This document shows, piece after piece, positions 1 through 7,283 of a stretch of 33,950 nucleotides of DNA. Under the pieces are notes generated by a model. The model was given only the letters and a program-made list of their open reading frames with translations, had not been told where the DNA came from and ran no database searches. Each line of letters opens with the position of its first letter. Position 1 is the first letter of the stretch. The stretch is from Desulfuromonadales bacterium (lineage in GTDB: Bacteria; Desulfobacterota; Desulfuromonadia; Desulfuromonadales; BM103): the NCBI GenBank assembly GCA_030145195.1, contig JAQYVY010000038.1, positions 1 through 33,950 on the forward strand, given 5' to 3'. The translations under genes and the position numbers were made by a program.

Positions 1-408
1 AGTGAAGTTCAGAACGACAATGGAGGCATTCTCAATAGTGACATCCTGGATGTCGGCGCAGATCATCTTGACCGGAACAGCTGATGTTGTATCGGAGGCT
101 AAAAGCTGTTGGCCACGTTCAATCATGGCCGGTGAATTATCCACTGCGATGATGTCGCAGCCCGACTGGCGAATCCGTTGCCGCATGGCAAGGCTGACGG
201 CTCCTAACGAGCACCCCAGATCATAACAGTGGCTATTGGCTTGAGCATGTTTCGCCGCCAACAATCCAATCGTGGAAATCATCGTGCTATAGCCGGGAAC
301 AGAGCGTTGAATCATGTCTGGAAAGACTTCGGCGACTCGCTCATCAAAATGGAAATCAATGATTTCATTTAAGGGTGAGGCGTAAATGGCATCTGGTTTT
401 TTGACCAC
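1..408 (-). CDS. cmoA: Carboxy-S-adenosyl-L-methionine synthase CmoA, 5' part
   Basis: Reading the minus strand from a GTG at 408 gives 136 codons that run off the window edge, so only the N-terminal half is present. The residues include FDERVAEVFPDMIQRSVPGY, then YDLGCSLGA (SAM-binding loop), IIAVDNSPAMIERG and IENASIVVLNFT, which match the order and wording of CmoA proteins. CmoA converts SAM and prephenate to carboxy-SAM, which CmoB uses to make 5-carboxymethoxyuridine at the tRNA wobble position 34. The GTG start is chosen because AAAGG lies 9 bases upstream and the preceding frame holds no family-like sequence. cmoB may lie beyond the window edge; that is a guess. The family call is secure; the exact start is probable. 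Confidence 0.93.
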   Translation of the reverse strand, partial: MVKKPDAIYASPLNEIIDFHFDERVAEVFPDMIQRSVPGYSTMISTIGLLAAKHAQANSHCYDLGCSLGAVSLAMRQRIRQSGCDIIAVDNSPAMIERGQQLLASDTTSAVPVKMICADIQDVTIENASIVVLNFT

Positions 409-660
409 GAATTTTTACCTTTCTTCTGTGGATGTTTCGCAAGGATGATGCATTCACCAGGAACACGTCCTCGACAGATGATTGTCCGTTTAGACGGCAA
501 TGTTGTCAAGGGACTCTTTTCCCCCCAAGTCCAATAATTCTATTCGCTTTGGAGAAACCTGCGTGAGTTGGTATCCTTTGGTTCCCCCTCTTGGGTGTTT
601 GATCTTTATCGCATTATCCGCTAATATTAAAAATGTATTTGTTGTGATAGAGAACCGAAG
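409..660. other. Intergenic region between divergent cmoA and histidine kinase
   Basis: Together with the leader element at 661-750 this makes a gap of about 360 bases between two divergently transcribed genes, so promoters for both should lie here. The stretch around 610-645 is A+T rich (TAATATTAAAAATG) and is the likeliest promoter area. I see no reading frame with coding character and no clear repeat. Confidence 0.5.
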
Positions 661-667
661 AATGTTT

Positions 668-748
668 CCCCGCCAATGACTGGGCGGGCGGCTTTCGGCT
701 CCCCAAGCTAAGTCACCGGACGCGCGAACCAGCGGGCTCCGGTTTTTT
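668..748 (+). promoter_or_regulatory. Structured G+C-rich leader ending in a terminator-like hairpin
   Basis: Two hairpins are visible just before the histidine kinase. The first pairs CCCGCC with GGCGGG (about 669-688). The second pairs ACCGGA (715-720) with TCCGGT (738-743), with an inner CGC/GCG, and runs into six T residues (743-748). The T run ends only 19 bases before the kinase ATG at 768. A rho-independent terminator in that position would stop transcription of the kinase unless it is prevented from forming, as in riboswitch or attenuator control. I could not match the sequence to a known riboswitch class (not c-di-GMP, cobalamin, TPP, glycine or SAM by consensus). It could also be the terminator of a short upstream RNA. 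Confidence 0.5.
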
Positions 749-767
749 ACGAGTATGGGCCCTTTGT

Positions 768-1730
768 ATGACTCATAAAAAAGACGCCATCTTTCATCTG
801 AAGCCGCATGTGCTTTTCGTGATGACTCTGGCCGCAGTTTTCTCCGTTGAACTGTTGGTCATGTTCTTGTTGCCTTTCTTGCCCCGATTCTCTCCGGTGA
901 TCGAGGCCTTTTTGGATGCCTGCCTGTTGTCTCTGCTGGTGGTCCCCTTTCTTTTTTACTTTTTCCTCAAGCCGCTTTCTCGCAACATTGAGTTGCGTAA
1001 ACAAAAGGAAATCGAGCGTAATAATTTACAGGAAATTGATACTATCAAAAACGAATTTATCTCGACTGCAGCCCATGAACTGCGCACCCCGGTCGCCACG
1101 ATTATGGGTTACACCGAGCTTTTGTCGGATCATGGACCGATCGGCCCGATTAGCGATGTTCAAAGGGGGGAGTTCCTCGATGAAATCTATGCGAGTAGTG
1201 AACGGCTTAATAAAATTGTCGATGACGTTCTCGACGTTAGCCGCATCGAATCCGGCCAGAAGATTGCCCTCAATAAGCAGTCCTTATCAATCAAGCAACT
1301 GCTTGAAAAAGTTGTCAAGCGTTTAAGCTTGAAGGCAAGTCATCACCTTGTCCTGGAGGTCAGCCCTGGGATCCCCGAAAGGTTTGACTTTGATGATGAT
1401 CGTATCGATCAAGTTCTGGGGAACCTCATTGGCAACGCAATCAAATACTCCCCTGAGCAGAGCACCATTACGGTCGTTGCCGTGGCCGATGCTGACCGAT
1501 GCAAGATCACGGTTGCGGACCAGGGCATCGGCATGTCTGCTGAACAGCAGGCTCGTGTTTTTGAAAAGTTCTACCGCGCTGACACTTCAGATACGTCGGT
1601 TGGTGGGCTTGGCCTTGGGATGAGCATTGTTAAACAGATTGTCGAGGATCATGACGGCACCATTGTGGTTGAGAGCGTTCTTGGGGAAGGAACCCGGGTT
1701 TGTTTCTCGTTGCCGGTTCAGCAGGACTAG
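768..1730 (+). CDS. Orphan membrane sensor histidine kinase
   Basis: 320 residues. Two hydrophobic segments (about 14-38 and 49-68) anchor the protein in the inner membrane with almost no periplasmic loop. A short linker leads to a HisKA domain with the phosphoacceptor His103 in AAHELRTPVATIMGY, then a HATPase domain with the N box (NLIGNAIKYSP, Asn223), G1 box DQGIG (251-255) and G2 box GLGLGMS (280-286). All kinase motifs are intact, so it should autophosphorylate. There is no response regulator beside it, so its partner is unknown, and there is no PAS or HAMP domain. The ATG at 768 has no convincing Shine-Dalgarno sequence and lies 19 bases after a terminator-like T run, which suggests control at the leader. 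Downstream it faces the convergent metalloprotease-like gene. Confidence 0.92.
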   Translation: MTHKKDAIFHLKPHVLFVMTLAAVFSVELLVMFLLPFLPRFSPVIEAFLDACLLSLLVVPFLFYFFLKPLSRNIELRKQKEIERNNLQEIDTIKNEFISTAAHELRTPVATIMGYTELLSDHGPIGPISDVQRGEFLDEIYASSERLNKIVDDVLDVSRIESGQKIALNKQSLSIKQLLEKVVKRLSLKASHHLVLEVSPGIPERFDFDDDRIDQVLGNLIGNAIKYSPEQSTITVVAVADADRCKITVADQGIGMSAEQQARVFEKFYRADTSDTSVGGLGLGMSIVKQIVEDHDGTIVVESVLGEGTRVCFSLPVQQD

Positions 1731-1906
1731 CCGTGTGATTACAAATCGATTGGCAGTGGTGCCAGACTCTATGGGGGCACAGGCGTTTTGACTTGAGGCG
1801 CCCTTTGGGTTTCAAAAAACGAATAACTTTCAATCCCACCTTTTACTCGTCTTGACCACCTTCTTGGCGGGGCTTCTGCGTAATATATTCCAGAGCCATA
1901 GCTCCA

Positions 1907-2896
1907 CTACTCGCGTTCAAGACTCGCCAGTACAATCTTCTCGCTGAGCTGTCTGCCATACGAATGGGCTCGTTCGATCATCTCCTCCGGGGCGATGCCG
2001 GTTGTCTTTTGCATGATGGCGATCAGGTCTGTGCCACAAACCGGTCCGCTGCAAGTTTCCAGCTTTTTGAGCAATTCACCGAGGCTAATGGATTCGGTCC
2101 AGGCCATCATTGTCAGCATGGCGGCGCCATAGAGGTCAGATTCGAGGACCATACCGTTATCGTTGTTCTGCGCCCAACTCAGTAGATCGATCCGCATCTG
2201 GGCTTCTGCCAACACGGTATCCACGTTGCGGAGTGACAGAAAATGCCGGTATAGAGCCGGATCTTCGCGCTGTGAAAAACCCTTTGCCAACAGTTCGCAG
2301 CAGCCCTCAATAAACCAACGCGTGTAATGAGAGGACTCGCCGTCGATGTCATGCAAGAGCTGAGGGATGTTGTCGAGGACGTCATGGCCGAGTTCATGCG
2401 GCAAGGTGTCGTAGAGCAGGTCAGAGAGACTGGATGGGGCATGCAGGCCACTGAGTGGGGCATCACGGTTGATCAGGGCCAGACGTACTTCGCTCCACTG
2501 CGAGCTGTCATTGTAGGTCACGCGAAAATTGTAGGCATAGGGGATCTCATCAAGTTCGATCAGGTAGAGCATGAGACCGCGATCCAACTGTTGGCCGGTC
2601 GTGGTCTCGATGTAGCGGTAACAACGTTCGACCGAGGAGACCACATCGTTTAGTCCTCGTTGTTCGGCGTTGCTGATATTGGTTTGAATCCGCAGCAGAC
2701 GCTCGCGACCAAGATCAAAGTCGAGAGTCCGTATGCCCGCCATGGTCTCCGGTTCAATCTTGACCGGGGGAATCAGGCTGCCGTCTTCCGCAATGGCGAT
2801 GACCTCTTGAGAGAAGATGATTGCTGGCGGGGTGTTGGCTGTCGCCGTAGCAACGGCACAGAAGATCAGGCTGAAGACAAAGAAAAGTTGTTTCAT
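1907..2896 (-). CDS. Secreted HExxH metallopeptidase-like protein
   Basis: 329 residues with an N-terminal signal peptide (hydrophobic 3-18, likely cut after ATATA near 20). The centre holds DTLPHELGHDVLD with the zinc motif HELGH at 167-171, followed 26 residues later by WFIEGCCELLAKG, where Glu197 sits in the WxxEG context of the third zinc ligand of gluzincin peptidases. From this I infer a periplasmic or secreted zinc metallopeptidase of the gluzincin clan, resembling the peptidase MA group. I do not recognise a specific family, and the substrate is unknown. It is a single gene, convergent with the histidine kinase and divergent from the repeat lipoprotein. The Shine-Dalgarno sequence is weak (GAGAG). 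Confidence 0.75.
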   Translation of the reverse strand: MKQLFFVFSLIFCAVATATANTPPAIIFSQEVIAIAEDGSLIPPVKIEPETMAGIRTLDFDLGRERLLRIQTNISNAEQRGLNDVVSSVERCYRYIETTTGQQLDRGLMLYLIELDEIPYAYNFRVTYNDSSQWSEVRLALINRDAPLSGLHAPSSLSDLLYDTLPHELGHDVLDNIPQLLHDIDGESSHYTRWFIEGCCELLAKGFSQREDPALYRHFLSLRNVDTVLAEAQMRIDLLSWAQNNDNGMVLESDLYGAAMLTMMAWTESISLGELLKKLETCSGPVCGTDLIAIMQKTTGIAPEEMIERAHSYGRQLSEKIVLASLERE

Positions 2897-3318
2897 TGAA
2901 ATAGGGTCTCTCGGGTTCAGGTTGTGTTGGCTAAATGGTGGGCAGAAAAAAAATATTCATGACAAGGATAGTAATCAATCTTTGTGCCAAGTTGCTCGCG
3001 GATATGTATTTTATCGTTCGGCTTATCTTCTCCTGCGGCTAAGTTCCTGAAATTAATGACTCACAATCTCGATTAAAAAGTGCTGTAAATTAGATGGTTA
3101 GTTGATTTTCGCTCATTGAGGGCAACACTTGTGTCTTCGAAACGGAATGGATCGAAATATGTGCAGTCATATGACTTGACAGTGGGCAATTTAGGGGTTT
3201 AATCGAACTTGAAAGGTATGAAATAGGCGTTGATATTTATCAGGCTGTGATGCGTACAAGACCTTTCATGACACTTAAGCCCTTGTAGGCCTAACCCTAA
3301 CGAAAGAGGAGGCACGCA
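2897..3318. other. Divergent intergenic region upstream of the repeat lipoprotein
   Basis: About 420 bases between a minus-strand and a plus-strand gene. It is A+T rich and has no credible reading frame. A sigma70-type promoter candidate for the plus-strand gene is listed separately; no clear promoter for the minus gene could be chosen. Confidence 0.5.
3176..3204 (+). promoter_or_regulatory. Candidate sigma70 promoter for the repeat lipoprotein
   Basis: TTGACA (3176-3181) is followed after 17 bases by TTAATC (3199-3204). The -35 is a perfect consensus and the spacing is ideal, but the -10 is poor. It would give a 5' leader of about 105 bases before the ATG at 3319. Confidence 0.4.
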
Positions 3319-4476
3319 ATGAAAACGCTACGGATTTCTGGTTGGGCCATCATCCTGGCCCTAATGGTTTTTTTGACCGCCTGTGCAACCCACGAGGCCA
3401 AGATGGCCGACACCGACATGATGTCCGGTTCGGATATGGCCATGGCTCAACTCGATGAGCAGCAAAGGCAAATTGATCAAAGGGCGGAAATGCTGAATCG
3501 GCAGGAACGTTCACTGGCCGAACAGAAGCTCCAGCTTGATACTCGCGCATCGCAAATGCAGAGCATGGAGCGCAGCGACAGTGAGTCCTCACCGCTTGCC
3601 AGTGCTAGCCTGTTTCCTCCCAATGCCGAACAGGGACATTGTTATGCTCGCTTGTTCATCCCGGCTGAATATCAGACTGTGACCGAGAAGGTGCTGAAGA
3701 AAGAAGCTGGGTCGTACGTGGAGGTCATCCCGGCACGTTACGAAACAGTCACTACGCAGGTTTTGGTCGAGGACGCATCGCAGGCACTTAGGGTGATTCC
3801 GGCCCAGTACGGCGAGGTCACTGAGCGCGTGATGGTTGAACCGGCCAAAACGCGCCTGGTCAAAATTCCGGCCCAGTATGAGCAGATCAATGAGAAAATG
3901 CTGGTCAAACCAGCTTACACTGTCTGGAAGAAGGGCACCGGCCCGATTCAGCGAATTGACCAGACAACCGGAGAAATCCTCTGTCTGGTTGAGATTCCTG
4001 CTGAGTACCGAACTGTTTCCAAACGCGTCCTCAAGGCTCCAGCTGCGACCCGCGAGGTCGAAGCGCCGGCTATCTATAAGTCGGTCACACGTCGGGTCGT
4101 CACCACACCAGCCACTACCCAGGTGATCGATATCCCCGCCAAGTACAAAACCGTGCAAGTCACTAAGCTGGTAACACCGGCCTCTGAGAAGCGGATCCCG
4201 ATCCCTGCTCAGTACCAGACCGTAACCAAGCAGAGCAAGGTCTCCGAAGATCATATGGCGTGGCAGGAGATTCTCTGTGAAACCAATATGACCCGCGGGA
4301 AGGTCAGCGATATCCAACGCGCACTTGCTGCTGCTGGTTTTAACCCCGGTCCGATTGATGGCGTGATTGGTCAACAGACCATGGCCGCTGTCAACGCCTT
4401 TCAAGAGGATCGTAAGCTGACCGTTGCCAAGTACTTGACCATCGACACTGTCAAAGCCTTAGGTGTTAATCTCTAA
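3319..4476 (+). CDS. Lipoprotein with 4+4 23-residue repeats and C-terminal peptidoglycan-binding domain
   Basis: 385 residues, start preceded by AGGAGG. A lipoprotein signal peptide ends in the lipobox LTAC (Cys22). Residues about 43-85 are a charged, Gln-rich coiled coil. Residues 113-310 hold eight repeats of the type IPAxYxxVxxxVxxxPA. The IPA/APA triplets begin at 114, 137, 160 and 183, then 226, 249, 272 and 295: an exact 23-residue period in two blocks of four. Each block starts a few residues after a Cys (108, 222) and ends with a Trp and then ILC (Cys222, Cys320). The C-terminus (about 325-385) is a PG_binding_1 domain (IQRALAAAGFNPGPIDGVIG). I infer an outer-membrane lipoprotein that reaches the cell wall, a structural or tethering role. 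Function is unknown. A strong terminator follows. Confidence 0.85.
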   Translation: MKTLRISGWAIILALMVFLTACATHEAKMADTDMMSGSDMAMAQLDEQQRQIDQRAEMLNRQERSLAEQKLQLDTRASQMQSMERSDSESSPLASASLFPPNAEQGHCYARLFIPAEYQTVTEKVLKKEAGSYVEVIPARYETVTTQVLVEDASQALRVIPAQYGEVTERVMVEPAKTRLVKIPAQYEQINEKMLVKPAYTVWKKGTGPIQRIDQTTGEILCLVEIPAEYRTVSKRVLKAPAATREVEAPAIYKSVTRRVVTTPATTQVIDIPAKYKTVQVTKLVTPASEKRIPIPAQYQTVTKQSKVSEDHMAWQEILCETNMTRGKVSDIQRALAAAGFNPGPIDGVIGQQTMAAVNAFQEDRKLTVAKYLTIDTVKALGVNL

Positions 4477-4510
4477 TCTCTTGATGGTGCAATTATCGTC
4501 TACAAGCCTG

Positions 4511-4536
4511 AACCGGGGTTCTCCCCGGTTTTTTTT
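4511..4536 (+). terminator. Rho-independent terminator after the repeat lipoprotein gene
   Basis: AACCGGGG pairs with CCCCGGTT around the loop TTCT and runs into eight T residues. It starts 34 bases after the stop codon. Confidence 0.92.
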
Positions 4537-4629
4537 GATCCGTTCGGACCGGACCGGCACGCAGCGTATGTCAGATAAGGCAAAAACAAGATTGCGCTCT
4601 CGTCCTGATGGATCCTCTTGGCTGACTTG

Positions 4630-4662
4630 GCAGCCTGTCGGGCTATCAACAGACTGGTTGCT
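4630..4662. repeat. Solo end of the MITE-like repeat seen at 33231
   Basis: GCAGCCTGTCGGGCTATCAA here is identical to the left end of the palindromic element at 33231-33398, and similarity continues weakly for about 12 more bases (ACTGG, TGC shared). No second inverted end lies nearby, so this is a truncated or solo copy. It sits in the 337-base gap between the repeat lipoprotein and the cold-shock gene, which otherwise holds only the two hairpins listed beside it. Confidence 0.7.
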
Positions 4663-4746
4663 AGTGGTCTTTAAGTGAGATAAATGCAGGTGGCTGTCTT
4701 CTGTTGTTTGTTCATTGGCACCTGGACTGGTATAAAAATTGGTCAA

Positions 4747-4794
4747 ATCACAAACAAGAGCCCCACGGAAATCCGCAGGGCTCTTGTTTGTGAT
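4747..4794 (-). terminator. Long hairpin, probable terminator of the cold-shock gene
   Basis: A perfect 17-base inverted repeat (ATCACAAACAAGAGCCC, 4747-4763, against 4778-4794) with a further CGG/CCG pairing inside the loop. It begins 19 bases after the cold-shock stop codon on the minus strand. The stem is symmetric, so it may stop transcription from both sides; the following T-rich stretch on the minus strand is interrupted. Confidence 0.75.
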
Positions 4795-4813
4795 AATCAA
4801 TGGTGCAAATTAC

Positions 4814-5014
4814 TTAAATTTTGCGCACATTAGACGACTGGGGACCTTTCTGGCCCTCAGTAACATCAAAACTCACCCGGTCTCCCTCGGCGAGAGATTT
4901 AAAACCATCACCTTGGACCTCGGAAAAATGGACAAACACATCTGGCCCATTGTCCTGCTCGATAAAGCCAAAACCCTTCGCATCGTTGAACCACTTCACT
5001 GTACCTTCTGCCAT
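4814..5014 (-). CDS. Cold-shock family RNA-binding protein
   Basis: 66 residues, the usual length for a CspA-type single cold-shock domain. The sequence opens with [20 protein letters not shown], which contains RNP1 (KGFGFI), followed by RNP2 (VFVHFSEV). It ends with a beta strand typical of the family (NVRKI). Such proteins bind single-stranded RNA and DNA and melt RNA structure in the cytoplasm. The Shine-Dalgarno is GGAGG, 7 bases before the ATG. The upstream region is long and A+T rich, as is common for cold-shock genes whose leader RNA controls expression, but I cannot define a conserved cold box. Which paralogue it corresponds to cannot be told from sequence alone. Confidence 0.95.
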   Translation of the reverse strand: MAEGTVKWFNDAKGFGFIEQDNGPDVFVHFSEVQGDGFKSLAEGDRVSFDVTEGQKGPQSSNVRKI

Positions 5015-5386
5015 TTACTCCTCCATCTTTCCCTATGGGAACATTGTTGTTGTGTAAATTTCGATCGCTTGAAGAAGAAAGTCACGCTGCTCAAGTGGGC
5101 TCGCTTGCCATGAATCGTGCTGACTCCACGTTGAGCTGATGGCGATGGAAAATACACAAATATTGTAACTTGAGTAATATTAACAGTATATTTGTGGAAA
5201 GCAAAAAAAAATCCCGATTTCAGGAGATGATTCCTGCTTTTATGAACACATCTCTAGCTTCAGAGGACTTTTTTAGGACAGGGTGCCGGGAAGTGTTTTA
5301 AGATGGAGAACAACTCGCAAATCTCAAAGGATCCTCTGTTTGCATGGTGAGATCCCGTCTGAGGTGCGAGGCAACAGGGTGCTCAA
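5015..5386. other. Divergent intergenic region, cold-shock leader side
   Basis: This stretch separates the minus-strand cold-shock gene from the plus-strand CDGSH gene. It includes an A+T-rich patch (5155-5215) that probably holds the cold-shock promoter and a long 5' leader. No reading frame with coding character is visible. Around 5220-5400 I see nothing recognisable. Confidence 0.45.
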
Positions 5387-5416
5387 TTCGCAGCGTTACT
5401 TTTTTTGGGCTATAAT
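5387..5416 (+). promoter_or_regulatory. Candidate promoter for the CDGSH gene
   Basis: A perfect -10 TATAAT (5411-5416) is preceded at 18 bases by TTCGCA (5387-5392). Transcription would start near 5423, about 75 bases before the ATG at 5498. Confidence 0.5.
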
Positions 5417-5497
5417 AGATCTTAACGTGTCCTTCGGGGGGCATGCTTTTTAGATGTTTGTTTGGGATACGTCCCTCTTTTTCGAAATGGAGACCTT

Positions 5498-5749
5498 ATG
5501 TCTAAGCTCAACATAGACGCAGGCATGCCCATCGCTCTGACTCTTGAGCCGGGAACTTACCACCGCTGTACCTGCGGCAAGTCGCAGAATCTGCCTTTCT
5601 GTGATGAATCACATAGTGGCACGGGCCAGCTGCCGATTGCATTTACGATTAAGAGGCGGCAAAAGGTGCATCTCTGCAGTTGTGGCTTGACCGCGGACCA
5701 ACCTTATTGTGATGGGAGCTGCGGAGTGTCACTGGCTGGTCGCGAGTAA
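5498..5749 (+). CDS. Double CDGSH iron-sulfur protein
   Basis: 83 residues from the ATG at 5498, chosen because GGAGA lies 6 bases upstream; an in-frame upstream ATG at 5462 has no ribosome site. Two CDGSH-type motifs are present. The first is CTCGKSQNLPFCDESH with ligands Cys24, Cys26, Cys35 and His39. The second is CSCGLTADQPYCDGSC with Cys60, Cys62 and Cys71, but the fourth ligand position, normally His, is Cys75. Proteins of this family bind [2Fe-2S] clusters by three Cys and one His and act in electron transfer or iron-sulfur sensing in the cytoplasm. The all-Cys second site, if it binds a cluster, should have a lower and less pH-dependent potential; that is inference. It is not clearly part of an operon. 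Confidence 0.92.
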   Translation: MSKLNIDAGMPIALTLEPGTYHRCTCGKSQNLPFCDESHSGTGQLPIAFTIKRRQKVHLCSCGLTADQPYCDGSCGVSLAGRE

Positions 5750-5807
5750 AAATATGCCTGCTGTCTGGCTTGCTCTTTGTGCCTCTCTCCAGTAGAATCT
5801 TCGCATT

Positions 5808-6260
5808 ATGTCAATTCATTCAGGCCAATGGAAACCCGCCGAGTTAAACTCTCTTGTCTCTGACGTGATTGAGGCGGTGGAAAGTGGCGAAATAGACTCT
5901 GCTTTTGACAATATTGAAATGATCTCAGGAAATCTAACGTCGTCCAAAAATGCCCGTAATCTCACAAAGAATTATCTGATGGCTTGTCTCCAGGCGGGAA
6001 TCCACGGCATTTCTGAAGCGGCCGGTGAAACGGCGTTGGGGCTGGTCAATGCTTACCGGATGATGAACGCTGAGATGCCCCTTGATAAGCTCCCAGACGG
6101 CTTCAAGGTGTTTGCCATCAAGTTGCATCGTGAAGGCGGCAACCCGGATGTTGAAATCTATATCAAGGACGGCGACAAAGTGCTTTATGGAGAGAAAGTT
6201 ATGCCCCGGGGAGTCTTGACGGAAAATTTTCTAATATTAACCGGTTCCACCCTTTTGTGA
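5808..6260 (+). CDS. Unknown conserved-looking protein
   Basis: 150 residues, no signal peptide or membrane segment. The N-terminal two thirds are predicted helical (AELNSLVSDVIEAVESGEID, then KNYLMACLQAGIHGISEAAG); the C-terminal third looks like beta strands (GFKVFAIKLH, VEIYIKDGDKVLYGEKVMP). I do not recognise the family. There is no clear Shine-Dalgarno before the ATG. The stop codon overlaps the GTG start of the following YciH/SUI1 gene, so the two are probably translated together and it may have a cytoplasmic role linked to translation; that is inference from position only. Confidence 0.7.
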   Translation: MSIHSGQWKPAELNSLVSDVIEAVESGEIDSAFDNIEMISGNLTSSKNARNLTKNYLMACLQAGIHGISEAAGETALGLVNAYRMMNAEMPLDKLPDGFKVFAIKLHREGGNPDVEIYIKDGDKVLYGEKVMPRGVLTENFLILTGSTLL

Positions 6261-6637
6261 CGTCACCTTGTAATTTCGTGAAAAAATCTCTCTCAAATCT
6301 TGTCTATTCGAGCGAGCATGGCCGCATCTGTCCGGTATGCAGCAAACCGGTCGCTGACTGCGTCTGTCGCACCGCACGCTCTTCTGTGCTTCCCGGCGAT
6401 GGCGTCGTGCGCGTCGGTCGAGAGACCAAGGGGCGCAAAGGCAAGGGCATGACCCTGATCAGTGGAGTCCCTTTGCCACCGGAAGAGCTTAAAAAACTGG
6501 CCCAAGAGCTCAAGAAGAAATGCGGCACGGGCGGTACTCTGAAAGATGGTGTGATCGAGATTCAGGGTGATCACCGTGACGGATTGATCGATTTGCTTAA
6601 GGCTAAAGGCTGGACGGTCAAGCGAAGTGGCGGTTAA
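6257..6637 (+). CDS. yciH: YciH/SUI1 (eIF1-like) translation factor
   Basis: 126 residues from the GTG at 6257, which overlaps the previous stop codon; a second in-frame GTG at 6278 (start of [16 protein letters not shown]) is nearer the usual start of the family and is an alternative. The N-terminus has [14 protein letters not shown] followed by CVC, the Cys-rich lead common in bacterial YciH. The SUI1 fold covers about 50-126, with [34 protein letters not shown] and a closing LKAKGWTVK. This is the eIF1 core; in bacteria it influences initiation fidelity on the 30S subunit but is not essential. It is followed after 29 bases by the YaiI family gene in the same direction. Confidence 0.92.
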   Translation: MTSPCNFVKKSLSNLVYSSEHGRICPVCSKPVADCVCRTARSSVLPGDGVVRVGRETKGRKGKGMTLISGVPLPPEELKKLAQELKKKCGTGGTLKDGVIEIQGDHRDGLIDLLKAKGWTVKRSGG

Positions 6638-6666
6638 GCATGAATCTGACAGAAGGAGAATCCTCG

Positions 6667-7110
6667 ATGAAAATATGGGTTGATGCCGACGCCTGCCCCA
6701 AGGTGATAAAAGAGATCCTGTTCAGGGCGGCTGACCGAAAAAAGGTGCATCTTACCTTGGTGGCGAATCAGCCGATGCGCGCTCCTGCCTCGCCCTACAT
6801 CAACTCAATGGTGGTCGGCTCCGGGTTCGATGTGGCGGATGACAAAATTGTCGAGCTGCTTAACCCTGGAGACCTGGTTATCACCGCTGATATCCCTCTG
6901 GCTGCGGCTGCTATCAAAAAAGAGGGGCATGCGCTTAACCCTCGGGGTGAGTTTTACACGCCGGACAATATTCAGGAGCGTCTCGCAGTTCGCAACATGT
7001 TGGATGAACTCCGAGGCTGCGGGGTGGACACCGGAGGCCCTGACGCCTTCAACCTTGGCGACAGGCAAGCCTTCGCCAATCAACTTGACAAGTTCCTGGC
7101 CCGAATATAA
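6667..7110 (+). CDS. yaiI: YaiI/YqxD (DUF188) family protein
   Basis: 147 residues from the ATG at 6667, chosen for AAGGAG 8 bases upstream; an earlier in-frame ATG at 6640 lacks a site. The N-terminal [18 protein letters not shown], the central [16 protein letters not shown] and the later [19 protein letters not shown] are hallmarks of UPF0178/DUF188. The conserved Asp residues resemble those of PIN-like nucleases, and a nuclease role has been suggested but not proved. Full length. It probably belongs to one transcription unit with yciH. Confidence 0.95.
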   Translation: MKIWVDADACPKVIKEILFRAADRKKVHLTLVANQPMRAPASPYINSMVVGSGFDVADDKIVELLNPGDLVITADIPLAAAAIKKEGHALNPRGEFYTPDNIQERLAVRNMLDELRGCGVDTGGPDAFNLGDRQAFANQLDKFLARI

Positions 7111-7283
7111 CGAGCTTAAAACAAGGTTCGTCAATGTTTATAACCTTGCCCGCGCAGTGGGTTCGAGCAAGGCAATGTTGCATTGGTCTCATTCCCAAAA
7201 TGCACTCATCGTATCTGCCCTCTAAGTCCTGAGGCGTAGCTACTATTTTTGCGTGGGAAACCGAAAAGGAAAGGCTTCTCAGG

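Noticed and set aside
2-226. Plus-strand open frame at the window start
   Set aside because: It is antisense to the clear cmoA reading on the minus strand.
661-748. Assignment of the kinase leader to c-di-GMP (GEMM), cobalamin, SAM, glycine, fluoride or ZTP riboswitches
   Set aside because: None of the conserved core words of these classes is present on either strand; left as an unassigned structure.
3589-4404. Long open frame of 271 codons on the minus strand opposite the repeat lipoprotein
   Set aside because: It is a by-product of the 69-base periodic repeats in the plus-strand gene; no family resemblance and no ribosome site.
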